A stretch of 64,000 nucleotides of DNA from Methylobacterium mesophilicum (GTDB taxonomy: Bacteria > Pseudomonadota > Alphaproteobacteria > Rhizobiales > Beijerinckiaceae): positions 1-64,000 of the forward strand of contig NZ_BPQU01000015.1 in NCBI RefSeq assembly GCF_022179445.1, read 5' to 3'. The position numbers were made by a program, and so were the translations under genes. Below the pieces are notes generated by a model. It had not been told where the DNA came from. It saw nothing but the letters and a program-made list of their open reading frames with translations, and ran no database searches. Of this stretch, positions 7,825-18,000 are shown piece after piece; position 1 is the first letter of the stretch, and each line of letters begins with the position of its first letter.

Positions 7825-8568
7825 ATGGATGCACAGGAGCAGGCGCCCGGCCTCATCCGGGGCGAGGGGCTGACGGCGTGGCGGCAGATCGCCGACGCGC
7901 TGACCGCCGACATCGCGGCCGGGCGTTACGCGCCGGGCCAGCAGATGCCGACCGAGACGGCGCTGGCCGCGCGCTTCGCCGTCAACCGCCACACGGTGCG
8001 GCGGGCGCTCGCCGCCCTGGCGGAGGGGGGCCTCGTGCGCGCCAGCCAGGGGCGCGGCACCTTCGTGGAGGAGGCGCCGCTCGCCTATCCGATCGGCCCG
8101 CGCACCCGCTTCTCGGAGATCGTCACCGGGGCGGGGCGCGAGGCCTGGGGCGACCTGCTCGCCGCCGCCACCGTCCCGGCCGGCCCGAAGCAGGCGGCGG
8201 CCCTGGCGATCGCGCCGGGGGCGCCGATCCTGGAACTGCTGACGATCCACCGGGCGGACGATGCCCCGATCTCAACCGCCCAGACCTGGCTGCCCCTGCC
8301 GCGCTTCTCCGATTTCGCCGCAGCCTATGCCGAGCGCGGCTCGATCACCCGGGCGTTCGCGGCCTGCGGGGTCCACGACTACACCCGGCTCTCGACGCGG
8401 ATCCGCGCCCGCCCGGCCGACGCCCAGGAGGCCGAGCGCCTCGATATCGCCCCCGGGCGGGTCGTCATGGTGGTGTCGAGCGTCAACATCGACACCGCTG
8501 GCGCGCCGATCCAGGCGAACCGCACCCTGTTCGCCGCCGACCGGGTCGAGCTGGTGATCGGCGGCTAG
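7825..8568 (+). CDS. phnF: GntR/HutC-family repressor PhnF
   Basis: A 247-residue regulator with an N-terminal winged helix-turn-helix (TETALAARFAVNRHTVRRAL, residues about 45-64, then GRGTFV) and a C-terminal UTRA effector domain. It is divergent from phnG across a perfect palindrome and next to the phn transporter, so a role as phosphonate-utilisation repressor is well supported by context. The ATG at 7825 is preferred to an in-frame TTG at 7813. The effector is unknown from sequence. Confidence 0.92.
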   Translation: MDAQEQAPGLIRGEGLTAWRQIADALTADIAAGRYAPGQQMPTETALAARFAVNRHTVRRALAALAEGGLVRASQGRGTFVEEAPLAYPIGPRTRFSEIVTGAGREAWGDLLAAATVPAGPKQAAALAIAPGAPILELLTIHRADDAPISTAQTWLPLPRFSDFAAAYAERGSITRAFAACGVHDYTRLSTRIRARPADAQEAERLDIAPGRVVMVVSSVNIDTAGAPIQANRTLFAADRVELVIGG

Positions 8569-8594
8569 AGCGCACGCCGCCGGGTTGGAGCCGG

Positions 8595-9464
8595 TCAGCG
8601 GGCCGCCGGCCCGATGATCGCCCGGCGCAGGCGGGTCGAGACCCAGTCGATCGCCGCCACGGTGGCGAGGATCATCAGCACGAGGAAGGCGACCTGCTTC
8701 AGCTCCAGTACGCGGATCAGCTCGGTGAGGTACTGGCCGATGCCGCCCGCCCCGACGATGCCGATGATCGTCGCCGAGCGGGTGTTCGATTCGAAGAAGT
8801 ACAGCACCTGGCTCGCCAGGACCGGCAGCACCCCCGGGATCAACCCGAAGCGGATGCGGTGGAGGGTCGAGCCCCCCGAGGCGACGACACCCTCGCCGGG
8901 CCGCCGGTCGCAGGTCTCGATCGCCTCGGAGAACAGCTTGCCGAACGCCCCGAAATCCGAGCACGCGATGGCGAGCATGCCCGCGAAGGGGCCGAGGCCG
9001 ACGACGTTGATCCAGATCAGCGCCCAGATCAGCACGTCGACCGAGCGCATCACGTCGAGGCCCCGGCGCACGGCGAAATGCGCGAACGGGTTGGGCACGA
9101 CGTTGCGGGCGGCCAGCAATGCCACCGGGAAGGCCAGGATCGCCGCCGTCAGGGTGCCCAGGAAGGCGATGCCCAGGGTCTCGCCCAGCGCGTGCACGAA
9201 GGTGCCGAAATGCCCCTCCGGCGAGGGGGGCAGCATCAGCACCGCGAAGGTGCCGAGACGGCCGAGCCCATACAGGATCCGGGCGGGCGACATCTCGAAC
9301 TGCCAGGCGCCGAAGCCGGCAAGCCCGGCCAGGCCCGCGAGGACCGCCAGCCGGCGCAGGCGCGCGGCCCGATCGGTCCGGAACTGGGCGGGATAGCGGG
9401 CGCGCAGGCGCGCGAGATCGGCCCGGGCCGCCGCCCGCAGGGTTTCGGTTCCGGCGCGGCTCAT
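8595..9464 (-). CDS. phnE: Phosphonate ABC transporter permease PhnE (second copy)
   Basis: A 289-residue inner-membrane permease with about six hydrophobic segments, a long basic N-terminus, and the EAA-type loop around GEGVVASGGSTLHRIRFG. The conserved GIVGAGGIGQYL block near the C-terminus is typical of PhnE. The ATG at 9464 overlaps the stop of the upstream permease (ATGA), so the two are probably co-translated as a heterodimeric channel. The C-terminus faces phnF tail to tail. Confidence 0.92.
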   Translation of the reverse strand: MSRAGTETLRAAARADLARLRARYPAQFRTDRAARLRRLAVLAGLAGLAGFGAWQFEMSPARILYGLGRLGTFAVLMLPPSPEGHFGTFVHALGETLGIAFLGTLTAAILAFPVALLAARNVVPNPFAHFAVRRGLDVMRSVDVLIWALIWINVVGLGPFAGMLAIACSDFGAFGKLFSEAIETCDRRPGEGVVASGGSTLHRIRFGLIPGVLPVLASQVLYFFESNTRSATIIGIVGAGGIGQYLTELIRVLELKQVAFLVLMILATVAAIDWVSTRLRRAIIGPAAR

Positions 9465-10342
9465 CGGGCCTCCTCCGGGCCGGTCAGCCGGTGCCGGACC
9501 CGCTCGGTGGCGAGGTCGATGCCGACGACGGTCAGGATGATCAGCCCCAGGATCGCGCTGACATCCGCGTAGTAGAAGTTGCGGATCGCGGCCAGGAACT
9601 CCTGCCCGATGCCGCCGGCGCCGACGAAGCCCAGCACCGCCGCCCCGCGCACGTTGATCTCGAAGCGCAGCAGCGCGTAGGAGACGAAGTTCGACAGCAC
9701 CTGCGGCAGCACCGCGAAGCGCACGGTCTCGAGCCAGCTGGCGCCCGAGGCCGACAGGCCCTCGACCGGCCGCATGTCGATATTCTCGACCACCTCTGAG
9801 AACAGCTTGCCCAGCGCCCCCGTGGTGTGGATCGCCAGGGCCAGCACGCCGACCATCGGGCCGAGGCCGAAGGCGATCACGAACAAAAGCGCGAACACCA
9901 CGTCGGGAATCGTGCGGCACACCTCCAGGACGCGCTTGGCGAGGAAGCGAACCGTGGCCGACCGCACCAGGTTGGCGGCCGCGACGAAGCTGAGGGCGAA
10001 GCCCGCGACCGCCCCGAGCAGGGTTCCGAGATACGCCATCAGCAGCGTCTCGCCGAGCAGGGCGAGCCAGCCGGGCAGGCCCCAGTACCAGGCGCGCACG
10101 TCCTCCAGCGGGTGATCGAGGCCGATCGGCGGCCAGATCTGCTCGATATAGGCGGTGAACTTGCCGATGTTCTCGACGAAGACCAGCGGCCGGACTTCGG
10201 CGGCGAGGCCCGCCAGGAGCGCCAGCACCGCCAGGACGGCGAAGCTCGCGAGGGTGCGGCGGCGGGCGGAGCCGCTCGCCGCCGCGTACAGGCCGGAGAG
10301 GGCGGCTGCCCGCTCCGGCGGCAGGGGTGTCAGGCCGCGCAA
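9461..10342 (-). CDS. phnE: Phosphonate ABC transporter permease PhnE (first copy)
   Basis: A 293-residue permease, paralogous to its downstream neighbour, with the EGLSASGASWLETVRF loop and GFVGAGGIGQEFL block. It lies 25 bases after phnD in phnC-phnD-phnE-phnE order. Split or duplicated phnE is common in proteobacterial phosphonate importers. Confidence 0.92.
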   Translation of the reverse strand: MRGLTPLPPERAAALSGLYAAASGSARRRTLASFAVLAVLALLAGLAAEVRPLVFVENIGKFTAYIEQIWPPIGLDHPLEDVRAWYWGLPGWLALLGETLLMAYLGTLLGAVAGFALSFVAAANLVRSATVRFLAKRVLEVCRTIPDVVFALLFVIAFGLGPMVGVLALAIHTTGALGKLFSEVVENIDMRPVEGLSASGASWLETVRFAVLPQVLSNFVSYALLRFEINVRGAAVLGFVGAGGIGQEFLAAIRNFYYADVSAILGLIILTVVGIDLATERVRHRLTGPEEAR

Positions 10343-10367
10343 GGCCGGCGCCTCCTCAGGACCGCGA

Positions 10368-11297
10368 TCAGGACTTCTTGCGCTGCTCGTCGTTGAACTT
10401 CAGCATGTCGATGACCGGCTGGTAATCCTTGAGCGTCACCGGGGTGAGGCTGAGATCCTTGCCGTCGGACAGCTTGTCGAACGCCGCCTTGTCGGCCTTC
10501 GGCAGGTCGAGGAAGGCCTGGCGGATCTTGGCCTTCAGGTCGTCCGGCAGGCTCGCCAGCACGGCGTAGGGGCCCTCCGGCAGGAAGTCGGACTTGAACA
10601 CCACCCGGAAGTCGGACTGCTTCATCGGCGTGCCGTCCGGGTTCTTCAGGACGCCCTTGGCGACCATGCGGGTCACCATCGTGTCGGTCTCGGAATTCCA
10701 CAGGTTGGCGGCGGCCTCGACGGTGCCCTGGGTCAGGGCCAGGACGGCGTTCTCGTGGCTGCCGGCAAAGACCGCCTTGCCGAAATGCCTGTCCACGTCG
10801 AAGCCGGCCCGCTTCAGGAAGAAGCGCGGCGCCTGGTTGCCGGAGGTGGAGTTCGGGTCGACCAGGGCGAGGTTCTTGCCCTTCAAATCCGCCACCGTCT
10901 TGTACGGGCTGGAAGCCAGCACGTAGAGCACCGAGTAATAGCCCGAGGCGCCGGTCTCGTGCTGCGGGTTGACCAGCGGCTCGATCTTCACCCCGGTCAT
11001 CACGGCCCGGCCGAACGAAGCGGCCCCGTAGAACGCGATCTGGATGTTGCCGGCGCGCTGGCCCTCGATCACCGCGGCGTAGTCGCTGGCGACCCGCAGC
11101 TTGACCGGCACACCGATCGTCTTCGTCAGGTAGTCGGCCAGGGGCGCGTAGCGGTCGTTGGTGCCGCTGGCATTCTCCATCGGGATGACCGCGAGGGTCA
11201 GCTCGGGATACTTGGCCTTCCACTCCTGGGCGGCGGCCGGCAGGCTGAAGAGGGCGAGCGACGCCGCGGCGGCGGCGAGGGTGCGTCGGGTGATCAT
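10368..11297 (-). CDS. phnD: Phosphonate-binding periplasmic protein PhnD
   Basis: A 309-residue solute-binding protein with a Sec signal peptide (MITRRTLAAAAASLALF, ending ...PAAA). The family block LTLAVIPMENASGTNDRYAP begins the mature domain, and residues around ASDYAAVIEGQRAG and STSGNQAPRFFLK line the ligand site in known PhnD structures. I chose the ATG at 11297, preceded by GAGGACC. It captures phosphonates in the periplasm for PhnE/PhnC. Confidence 0.94.
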   Translation of the reverse strand: MITRRTLAAAAASLALFSLPAAAQEWKAKYPELTLAVIPMENASGTNDRYAPLADYLTKTIGVPVKLRVASDYAAVIEGQRAGNIQIAFYGAASFGRAVMTGVKIEPLVNPQHETGASGYYSVLYVLASSPYKTVADLKGKNLALVDPNSTSGNQAPRFFLKRAGFDVDRHFGKAVFAGSHENAVLALTQGTVEAAANLWNSETDTMVTRMVAKGVLKNPDGTPMKQSDFRVVFKSDFLPEGPYAVLASLPDDLKAKIRQAFLDLPKADKAAFDKLSDGKDLSLTPVTLKDYQPVIDMLKFNDEQRKKS

Positions 11298-11423
11298 CGG
11301 GTGGTCCTCGGGTCTGTTCAAGCGCGGGATCGTCCGGCCGCGCGCTCGGCGCGCCCGGTCGGGCGTTTCCATCCGTCGTTGTTGGGTGCCTCGAGCCCGG
11401 TGCGCCGGCGACCGGCGCCCGGT

Positions 11424-12272
11424 TCAGGCGCCGATGGCGGCCTCGCGGATGGGCTGGGCCGGGACGAGGCCGGGCAGCCCCGGCAGGGCCGCCCGCTGCT
11501 CGGCCTCGCGCTCCGGGGAATCGTCCAGCACCTCGCCCGCCTCCAGGCCGTAGAGCCGGCGCGCCACGTCCTCGGTGAGGTCGAACGGGCCGCCCTCGAA
11601 CACCACCCGGCCGGCGGCGAGCCCGACGAGGCGGTCGCAATAGGCCCGGGCGAGGTCGAGGGAGTGCAGGTTGCACAGGACCGTGATGCCGTAGCGCCGG
11701 TTCACGGCCGCCAGCGCGTCCATCACCAGCCGGGTGTTGCGCGGGTCCAGGGACGCCACGGGCTCGTCGGCGAGCAGGATCTCGGGCTCCTGCACCAGCG
11801 CCCGGGCGATGGCGACGCGCTGCTGCTGGCCGCCCGACAGGCCGTCGGCCCGCTGGCCGGCGAACTCGCCCATGTCGAAGCTCTCCAGGGCGGCGAGCGC
11901 CATGGCCTTGTCCTCGTCCGACCACAGCCGGAGCAGGGAGCGGTGGGTCGGCACATGGCTGAGCCGGCCCATCAGCACGTTGGTCATCACGTCGAGACGG
12001 CCGACGAGGTTGAACTGCTGGAAGATCATGGCGCAGCGGGTGCGCCATTCCCGGAGCGGCCGACCGCTCAGGCCGGTGATGTCGCGACCGTCATGGAGGA
12101 TGCGCCCGGAACTCGGGTCCGCGAGGCGGTTGATCAGGCGCAGGAGCGTTGATTTGCCAGCTCCAGACCGGCCGATGACGCCGACGAAACTGCCGCGCTC
12201 GATCCGCAGCGAGACTCCGTCCACGGCCAGGCGGCCGCCGTACTGACGCGTGAGATCCTCGACGACGAGCAT
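11424..12272 (-). CDS. phnC: Phosphonate ABC transporter ATP-binding protein PhnC
   Basis: A 282-residue ABC ATPase with Walker [11 protein letters not shown]-loop [17 protein letters not shown], signature [15 protein letters not shown], Walker [13 protein letters not shown] and H-loop NLHSLD. It is the first gene of the transporter operon; 126 bases separate it from phnD, so an internal promoter is possible. The candidate Pho box at 12318-12335 lies 46 bases upstream of its ATG. Confidence 0.94.
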   Translation of the reverse strand: MLVVEDLTRQYGGRLAVDGVSLRIERGSFVGVIGRSGAGKSTLLRLINRLADPSSGRILHDGRDITGLSGRPLREWRTRCAMIFQQFNLVGRLDVMTNVLMGRLSHVPTHRSLLRLWSDEDKAMALAALESFDMGEFAGQRADGLSGGQQQRVAIARALVQEPEILLADEPVASLDPRNTRLVMDALAAVNRRYGITVLCNLHSLDLARAYCDRLVGLAAGRVVFEGGPFDLTEDVARRLYGLEAGEVLDDSPEREAEQRAALPGLPGLVPAQPIREAAIGA

Positions 12273-12317
12273 AAACTTCCATCCGCTGCGGGGTGGAGGC
12301 AGCTAAACGCCTCTTCC

Positions 12318-12335
12318 ACGACGGTTGAATGACGA
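12318..12335 (-). promoter_or_regulatory. Candidate Pho box upstream of phnC
   Basis: The minus strand reads TCGTCAT-TCAA-CCGTCGT, a 7-4-7 direct repeat with 10 of 14 matches to the PhoB consensus. It ends 46 bases before the phnC start codon, in a locally AT-rich stretch. Confidence 0.45.
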
Positions 12336-12395
12336 ATACGAAATGATTTCTTTAGTCGGCGCACCAAAATCCGCGACGCCCGACCCGGTTTCTCC

Positions 12396-13028
12396 CTAGG
12401 TCCCCGACCAACTCGTATACCGCTCCACAAACTCTTCGATCGGCAGCGCGCGGACATCCGGCAGCGCCCTGCGCAGGCGCTCGTGGTCCCAATCCCACCA
12501 AGCGAGGCGCTCCAGCCGCTCGGCGACCGGCTCGGGGAAGCGGCGGCGCACCGGCCGGGCCGGGTTGCCGACGACGATCGTGTAGGCCGGGACGTCCCGC
12601 GTGACGATCGCGCCCGCCCCGACCACCGCGCCGGTGCCGATGCTGCGGCCGGGCAGCACCACCACCCCGTGGCCGATCCAGACGTCGTGCCCGATGGTCA
12701 CCGGGCTGGCCCGGCGGCGCGCGAAGAACGCGTCCTCGTCCGCCTCCTCGGGCCAGTAGGCCTGGGCCCGGTAGGTGAAATGCGCCTGGCTCGCGCGCTC
12801 CATCGGGTGGTTGCCCGGGTTGATCCGCACCGCGGCGGCGATCGAGCAGAACTTGCCGATGGTGGTGTAGATGACCTCGCCGTCCTGGCCGATGTAGGAA
12901 TAATCGTCGAGCACGGTCTCGGTCAGGCGCGTGCGGGCGCCGATCTCGGTGTAGCGGCCGAGATGGCACTCGACGATCCGGGCGCTCGGGTCGACGGCCG
13001 GCTGGAGGCCGAGATGCCGCTCAGCCAT
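12396..13028 (-). CDS. Phosphonate-associated hexapeptide-repeat acyltransferase-like protein
   Basis: A 210-residue left-handed beta-helix protein with hexapeptide repeats ([19 protein letters not shown], then [38 protein letters not shown]). It belongs to the xenobiotic/phosphonate-operon transferase family found beside phn genes; its substrate has not been settled. The start at 13028 ([10 protein letters not shown]) overlaps the DUF1045 stop by 8 bases, so the two genes are translationally coupled. It may acylate an aminophosphonate, as PhnO does, but that is inference. Confidence 0.85.
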   Translation of the reverse strand: MAERHLGLQPAVDPSARIVECHLGRYTEIGARTRLTETVLDDYSYIGQDGEVIYTTIGKFCSIAAAVRINPGNHPMERASQAHFTYRAQAYWPEEADEDAFFARRRASPVTIGHDVWIGHGVVVLPGRSIGTGAVVGAGAIVTRDVPAYTIVVGNPARPVRRRFPEPVAERLERLAWWDWDHERLRRALPDVRALPIEEFVERYTSWSGT

Positions 13029-13707
13029 GCGCGTCTCCGAACGGCAGGCGCGCCAGCAGCCGGAACGGCTCGGCCCCGTCCTGCACGAGCACATTCAGGG
13101 CGTCGATCACCGCGGGCTCCGGGCCGGTGGCCGCGTAGGCGTCGGTCAGGCGGCGCTGCCAGGCGGCGCGGTCGGGATCCGGCAGCGCATCGGTCAGCGT
13201 CATGTGGAACCGGAAGGCCTCGAAGACATACGGATAGCCCCAGCGGGCGAGCAGGGTGCGGCCGCGCGGATCGAGGCGCTCCGGGCGGCGCTTGGCGCGC
13301 TCGCTCTCGGACAGCGGCGCCCGCCACGGGTCCAGGGCGGCGACGCATTCGGCGGCGAGCAGCCCGAGTTCCGGCGGCGGGGCCGCGGGAACCAGCGCCA
13401 GGAACGGTCCGAGCGCCGCGACGGCCAGCGGGCCGAGCGCCACCGGCGGGTGCCCGGCCGCGAGGTCCCGCGCCGCCGCGACGAGGTCGGCCTCCTCGGC
13501 CCCCGGGGTGAGGCGCATCGGTGCCTTGAGCGTCGCGTGGAAGCCGTAGACCCGGGCGCCCGCCGTGACGGCGGCGAGGTCGCCGAGCGCCTGCGGATGC
13601 GGCACCGGCGCGCCGGCGGCGTTGTCGTAGCCGAGGACGGCGCTGCCGAAGGCGGCCAGGCCCGAGCCGGGCGGGGGGAGCCAGTAGAGGGCGTAACGGC
13701 GCGTCAT
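13021..13707 (-). CDS. DUF1045 phosphonate-operon protein, 2H-phosphoesterase fold
   Basis: A 228-residue protein of the phosphonate-operon DUF1045 family. It has the two HxT motifs of 2H phosphoesterases, His57-x-Thr59 (GFHATLKAP) and His168-x-Thr170 ([10 protein letters not shown]). No phnP is present in the locus, yet phnN needs the ribose 1,5-bisphosphate that PhnP normally makes by opening the cyclic phosphate. This enzyme is a good candidate for that step. It is the first gene of a two-gene unit with the hexapeptide transferase. Confidence 0.85.
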   Translation of the reverse strand: MTRRYALYWLPPPGSGLAAFGSAVLGYDNAAGAPVPHPQALGDLAAVTAGARVYGFHATLKAPMRLTPGAEEADLVAAARDLAAGHPPVALGPLAVAALGPFLALVPAAPPPELGLLAAECVAALDPWRAPLSESERAKRRPERLDPRGRTLLARWGYPYVFEAFRFHMTLTDALPDPDRAAWQRRLTDAYAATGPEPAVIDALNVLVQDGAEPFRLLARLPFGDAHG

Positions 13708-13733
13708 ATCGTGACCTCCGGCCTTCCGCGCGG

Positions 13734-14882
13734 TCACGCCGTCGGCGCGCAGGCGCGGTCGACGCCGGCGCGGCGCGGGCGCACATCCATGGCGTTGCCG
13801 CGCCAGACGATGGCGCTCTGCACCCAGGCGCCGAGCCACAGAGCCGGGATCAGCGCGTCGCGCACCACGAACGCCGCCAGCATGCGCGGCCCGCGTTGCC
13901 AGCCCGCGCGGAAAGCGAGCCGGTACTCGGCGCCATAGCACAGCCCGACGAGGCCGGCAGCGCCCGCGAGGCCGGCCGGGCTGCCGGCCCACAGCGCCAC
14001 CAGCAGCGCCGGCAACAGGACGCCGCTGCCGATCTCCGGGATGAAGAACAGCGCGAAGGTCACCCGGCGCAGGCGCGCCCAGCGCAGCTGCCGCGCCCAG
14101 ACCTCGCGGAAGCCGCGCTGTCCCAGCGGCTGCTCGAACGGGCTCGCCACGAGGTGGACGCGCTTGCCGGCGGCGCGCACCAGCTTGGTGGCGGCTGCAT
14201 CCTCGGCGATCTCGGAGGCCAGCGCCTGAAGGCCGCCCCGGGCCTCCAGGAACGGCTTGTGCCAGAGCATGCTCTTGCCCTGCGCGAAGCCCAGGCCGAA
14301 CGCCTCGGCCGCGTATTGCCAGCGGGCCTGCAGGGTGTTGAGGAAGGCGCATTCCACCTCGGCCATGAAATTGCCCGGCCGGGCGCCCGCCGGGGTCGAG
14401 CAGACCAGGCCGGTGTCGGCCCGCCAGGCCGCCTGCAGCCGCTGGAGGTAATCCGGCGGCATCGCCACGTTGGAATCGGCGAGCACGACCCAGTCATGCG
14501 CGGCGGCGCGCCAGCCGCGCACGCAATTGTTCAGCTTGGGATTGTCGCTCACGCGCTCGTCGCCGAGGATCAGCCGGGCCGGCACCTGCGGGTGGTCGGC
14601 GATCAGGCGCTGCACCCGCGGGACGATCGGATCGGCCGGGTCGGCCACGCAGAAGATCAGCTCGTAGGCCGGATAGGCGAGGCGGAAGCTGCGAGCCAGC
14701 ATCTCGTCGCTGAACGCCTCGACCCCGTGGAGCGGCCGGACCAGGGAGACCGGGGCCCCGGCCGGGAAGGTGGACGCGCCGTGGACCGTCCCGATGCGCC
14801 GGCCCGCGATCGCGATGCTGGCGATCTGGATCAGGGCCAACAGCGCGCCGAGGGACAACGCCGACACCGTGGGGTCAATCAT
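13734..14882 (-). CDS. GT21-type (ceramide glucosyltransferase-like) membrane glycosyltransferase
   Basis: A 382-residue protein with an N-terminal membrane helix (residues about 8-27), a GT-A catalytic domain and two or three C-terminal helices. The D1 motif VVLADSN, D3 region EIAEDAAATK and the RQLRW motif of the family are visible. Family members glycosylate ceramide or hopanoid lipids on the cytoplasmic face; HpnI of hopanoid synthesis is one relative. No hpn genes are nearby, so the acceptor is uncertain. It ends 26 bases before the DUF1045 start. Confidence 0.82.
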   Translation of the reverse strand: MIDPTVSALSLGALLALIQIASIAIAGRRIGTVHGASTFPAGAPVSLVRPLHGVEAFSDEMLARSFRLAYPAYELIFCVADPADPIVPRVQRLIADHPQVPARLILGDERVSDNPKLNNCVRGWRAAAHDWVVLADSNVAMPPDYLQRLQAAWRADTGLVCSTPAGARPGNFMAEVECAFLNTLQARWQYAAEAFGLGFAQGKSMLWHKPFLEARGGLQALASEIAEDAAATKLVRAAGKRVHLVASPFEQPLGQRGFREVWARQLRWARLRRVTFALFFIPEIGSGVLLPALLVALWAGSPAGLAGAAGLVGLCYGAEYRLAFRAGWQRGPRMLAAFVVRDALIPALWLGAWVQSAIVWRGNAMDVRPRRAGVDRACAPTA

Positions 14883-14946
14883 GCGGATCCCTTGTTCACG
14901 CCCGTGATCGGCCCGGATCGCCGGCGAGCGCGTTGAATCAAGGACT

Positions 14947-14987
14947 TAGAGCCGTCCCCGATCACAACGTGATCGGGGACGGCTCTA
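14947..14987. terminator. Long perfect hairpin after the PAP2-autotransporter gene
   Basis: Nineteen-base arms, beginning TAGAGCCGTCCCC, pair perfectly around the 3-base loop AAC. It lies between the minus-strand end of the PAP2 autotransporter gene (15025) and the start of the glycosyltransferase gene (14882), where it could terminate the former. The plus-strand edge CTTAGAGCCGT matches the hairpin at 1349-1384, so this is probably also a dispersed repeat. Confidence 0.7.
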
Positions 14988-15024
14988 GCGGCCGGACCGC
15001 GTCAACCGTGTGACAGCGCCTCCC

Positions 15025-18000
15025 TCAGAACCGCAGCGTGAGGTTGCCCTTCACGGCCTGGTCCTGCGCCCGGGCGCCGACTTGGCCGGTGTAGGACACG
15101 CCGAGGGTCGCGTTCGGCGCCACCCGCAGGTCGAGCCCCGCACTCGCGACCAGCGCGTCCCGGTCGATCGGCACCCCCGCGCTCAGGAAGGCCGGGCCGG
15201 TGCCGAAGCTCAGCAGCGCCGTCGGGACCACGTCCCCGAACGCCCGCCGGTAGCCAAGCAGGCCGTAGGCCTTCACCGGAAGCCCGAAGCCCAGATCCAG
15301 GCTGGTCTGCGCCCGCACGCCTGCCGTCACCGCGCCGAGGTCATAGTCGCGCGCGTAGCTCACCAGGGCCGCCGCGCCGCCCGTCTCCGCAAACCCGTCC
15401 CGCCGGATGCCGATATAGGCCGCGCCGACGAACGGCTCGAGATAGGTCGAGGCCTGCTGCAGCGCCGGGCCGTCCTTCGCCATCAGGGCCGCCGGCGCGC
15501 TCAGGGTGAACCGGTAGCCGATCTCGCCGAAGCCCTGGATTGTGTGGCCGCCACCATGCCCGGTCGGGCTGTCCGACAGGCCGTACAGCACGCTGCGCCG
15601 AGTGCGGGTGTCGGTGTCGGCGTAGAGGGCGCCGAGCCGCACCGCGACCGGACCGAATTCGTACCCGCCGTAGACGCCGCCGAAGCCGCTCTTGAGCGTC
15701 GCGCTCTCCGCCCGGGCATTGCCGCCCTGCCGGCCGGCGCTGTCGAGGTTGGCCTCGGTGTAGCCGCCGACCACGCCGAACTTGAACCCGCTCGGCAGCC
15801 GGATGTCGGCGCCGAGCGCGAAGCCGGCGATCTGCCGGTCGAGGTCGAAGGCGTTGCCGCCCCCGCCGGCCGTGCCGAACGCACCAAAACCCTGGCCCCA
15901 GAGCCCGAACACCTGCGGGTCGAGGATCCGCGCCGGCACGCTCGCCACCACGGGCGACCGGCCCGGCAGGTCGGCGCTGTAGGCCGCCGGCACGCGGCCG
16001 TCGTCGAGGCTCGCGGCCGAGCCGCCCCAGCGCAGCCGGTCGAGCACCGCCTCGCGCACGAAGAACGCCGTCTCGTAGGCCGCCGACACCGTGCCGGCGT
16101 GGATGTCGCCGGCGAGCGCCCGGAAGCCGTCGGCGGCCTCGGCGGTGGTGAACGCCAGGGCGGCGTCGTAGGCCCGGCCGGACCCCGCCGCCTGGAGCGC
16201 GTTGGCGGACGCGACGCCGTTGCGGCCGGTGGCGCCGGCGGCCAGCGGGACGTCGTTGCGGGTCAGCGTCAGGGCGACGTCGTTGGGCAGGTAGCGCAGG
16301 CCGGGGCTGAGGAAGGCGAGGTTCGCCGTGACCCCGTCGAACCGTCCCGAGACGCCGCCGGCCGCGCTCAGGATGGCGTAGGTGGTGCGCGGGCTGTAGG
16401 CGCCTGAGGCGGCCACGACCTGCACGGTGCCGCCACTGAGGCTCACGGCACCGCCGGCCGCGATCCTGTCGGCCTGTCCGGCGGCGTTGGCCTCGACCCG
16501 GTAGACCGAGCCCGGCGCGAAGGCGACCGAGCCGGCGACGTTGAGGGTGCCGATGGAGTTGCCCGGCGCCACGATACCGCCCGACAGGGCGTTGAGGCCG
16601 CCGAGCGTGCCCGAGCCGCCGAGCAGTCCGCCGGCCCCGACCGAGACGGTGCCCGCGATGGTGCCGTTGGCGTAGAGCGCGCCGCCGTTGCCGATTCCGA
16701 CATCGATGCCGAGGCGGTCGCTCGTGTCCATCCGCAGGGTGCCGGTGACGGCTCCGAAATAGCCGGCGGCGGAATAGAGGTCGATGCGGCTCCAGTAGCT
16801 GAGCGGGCTGCCGTAGAAGGCGGCGAGCGCGTTGGTCTGCGTGTTGACCACGATCTGGTTGATCGTGGCGGTCGAGAGCTGGCCGTAGAGGCCGCCCTGC
16901 GGGGCGAGCGTGCGGGCGGCCGCGGTCGATCCGCCGTAGAGCGGCGCCAGCAGGATCGCGGCGTCGGGGCCGCCCGCCGGGGCCGCCTCGCGCGGGGCCT
17001 GGGCGAAGGTGAGGGTCGGCAGGCCGTAGGTGAGGCGCTGCTGGTAGGCGGCCTGGCTGGCCCCGGATGGCACGTAGGGGTTGCCGGCGGTGTTGGCGGC
17101 GCCACCCGCGCAGGCCGCGACGGTGTCGCCGCATTGGGCGGCGAGGTAGGCCTGGAGCTGCCCCTGCGCCTGCACGAACTGGTTCGGCAGGTTGATCGCG
17201 ACGCCGGTCACCGCGGCGTTGTTGACGTAGGCCGGGTTCGTGAACGCCTGGGCCAGGTCGTAGGCCGCCAGCGCCCGGCTGCCGATCACGTCGAGCGGAT
17301 AGTGGACGCCGAGCACGATCCGGCTCTCGCCGTACTCGGAGGCCCGCAGCAGCACGTTCTGATATTGCTGCGGCACCAGCATCGCCAGCAGGTAGCCGCT
17401 GGTGAACGCGTAGGTGGTGTGCCCGCTCGGGAAGGAGGCGTTGGTCGCGAGGCCGGTGAGCGCCGTCGGATCGAACGGGTTGATCCGGCCGGGTGCGACC
17501 TGGACCGGGCGCGACGAGCCGTAGACGTCCTGGCCGGGCTGGGTGTTGGTGACGCCGTAGGCGAGGTCGTAGACGCTGTTGGTGGTGTTGGGCAGGCCGT
17601 TGGCGGTGGGCAGGCTGTAACCCGCCGGCGCCACGGCCGGCACCGCCACGTAGTTGGCCGGCGTCACGCTCGGGTTGTTGGCCGCGCCGTTGGCGAAGTA
17701 GTTCTTGGCGACGCCGAGGTTGTTGCCCGTGAAGGTGTTGGCGTTGACCAGCAGGTTGACCACGCTGCCGAGGGCGCCGTTCACGCCCTGGGCGGTCCCG
17801 CGCTGGTAGATCGGGCCGAGCTGCGCACCGAGGCCGCCGACCCGTTGCTGCGGGACGATGCCGTTGATCGGAATCTGTCCGGGCAGGCCGCCGGCGATGT
17901 TGGCCGCGACGCCGTAGCTGCCGAGCCCCGAGGACGACAGGCTGTTGCTCGCCGCGCTGAGCAGGTTCTTGTCGCTGATCGCCACCTGCTGCCGGGCGAG

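Noticed and set aside
8595..12152. Long open frames opposite the phn transporter genes
   Set aside because: They are antisense shadows of GC-rich genes: they lack family motifs and run against the strong phnCDEE signal on the other strand.
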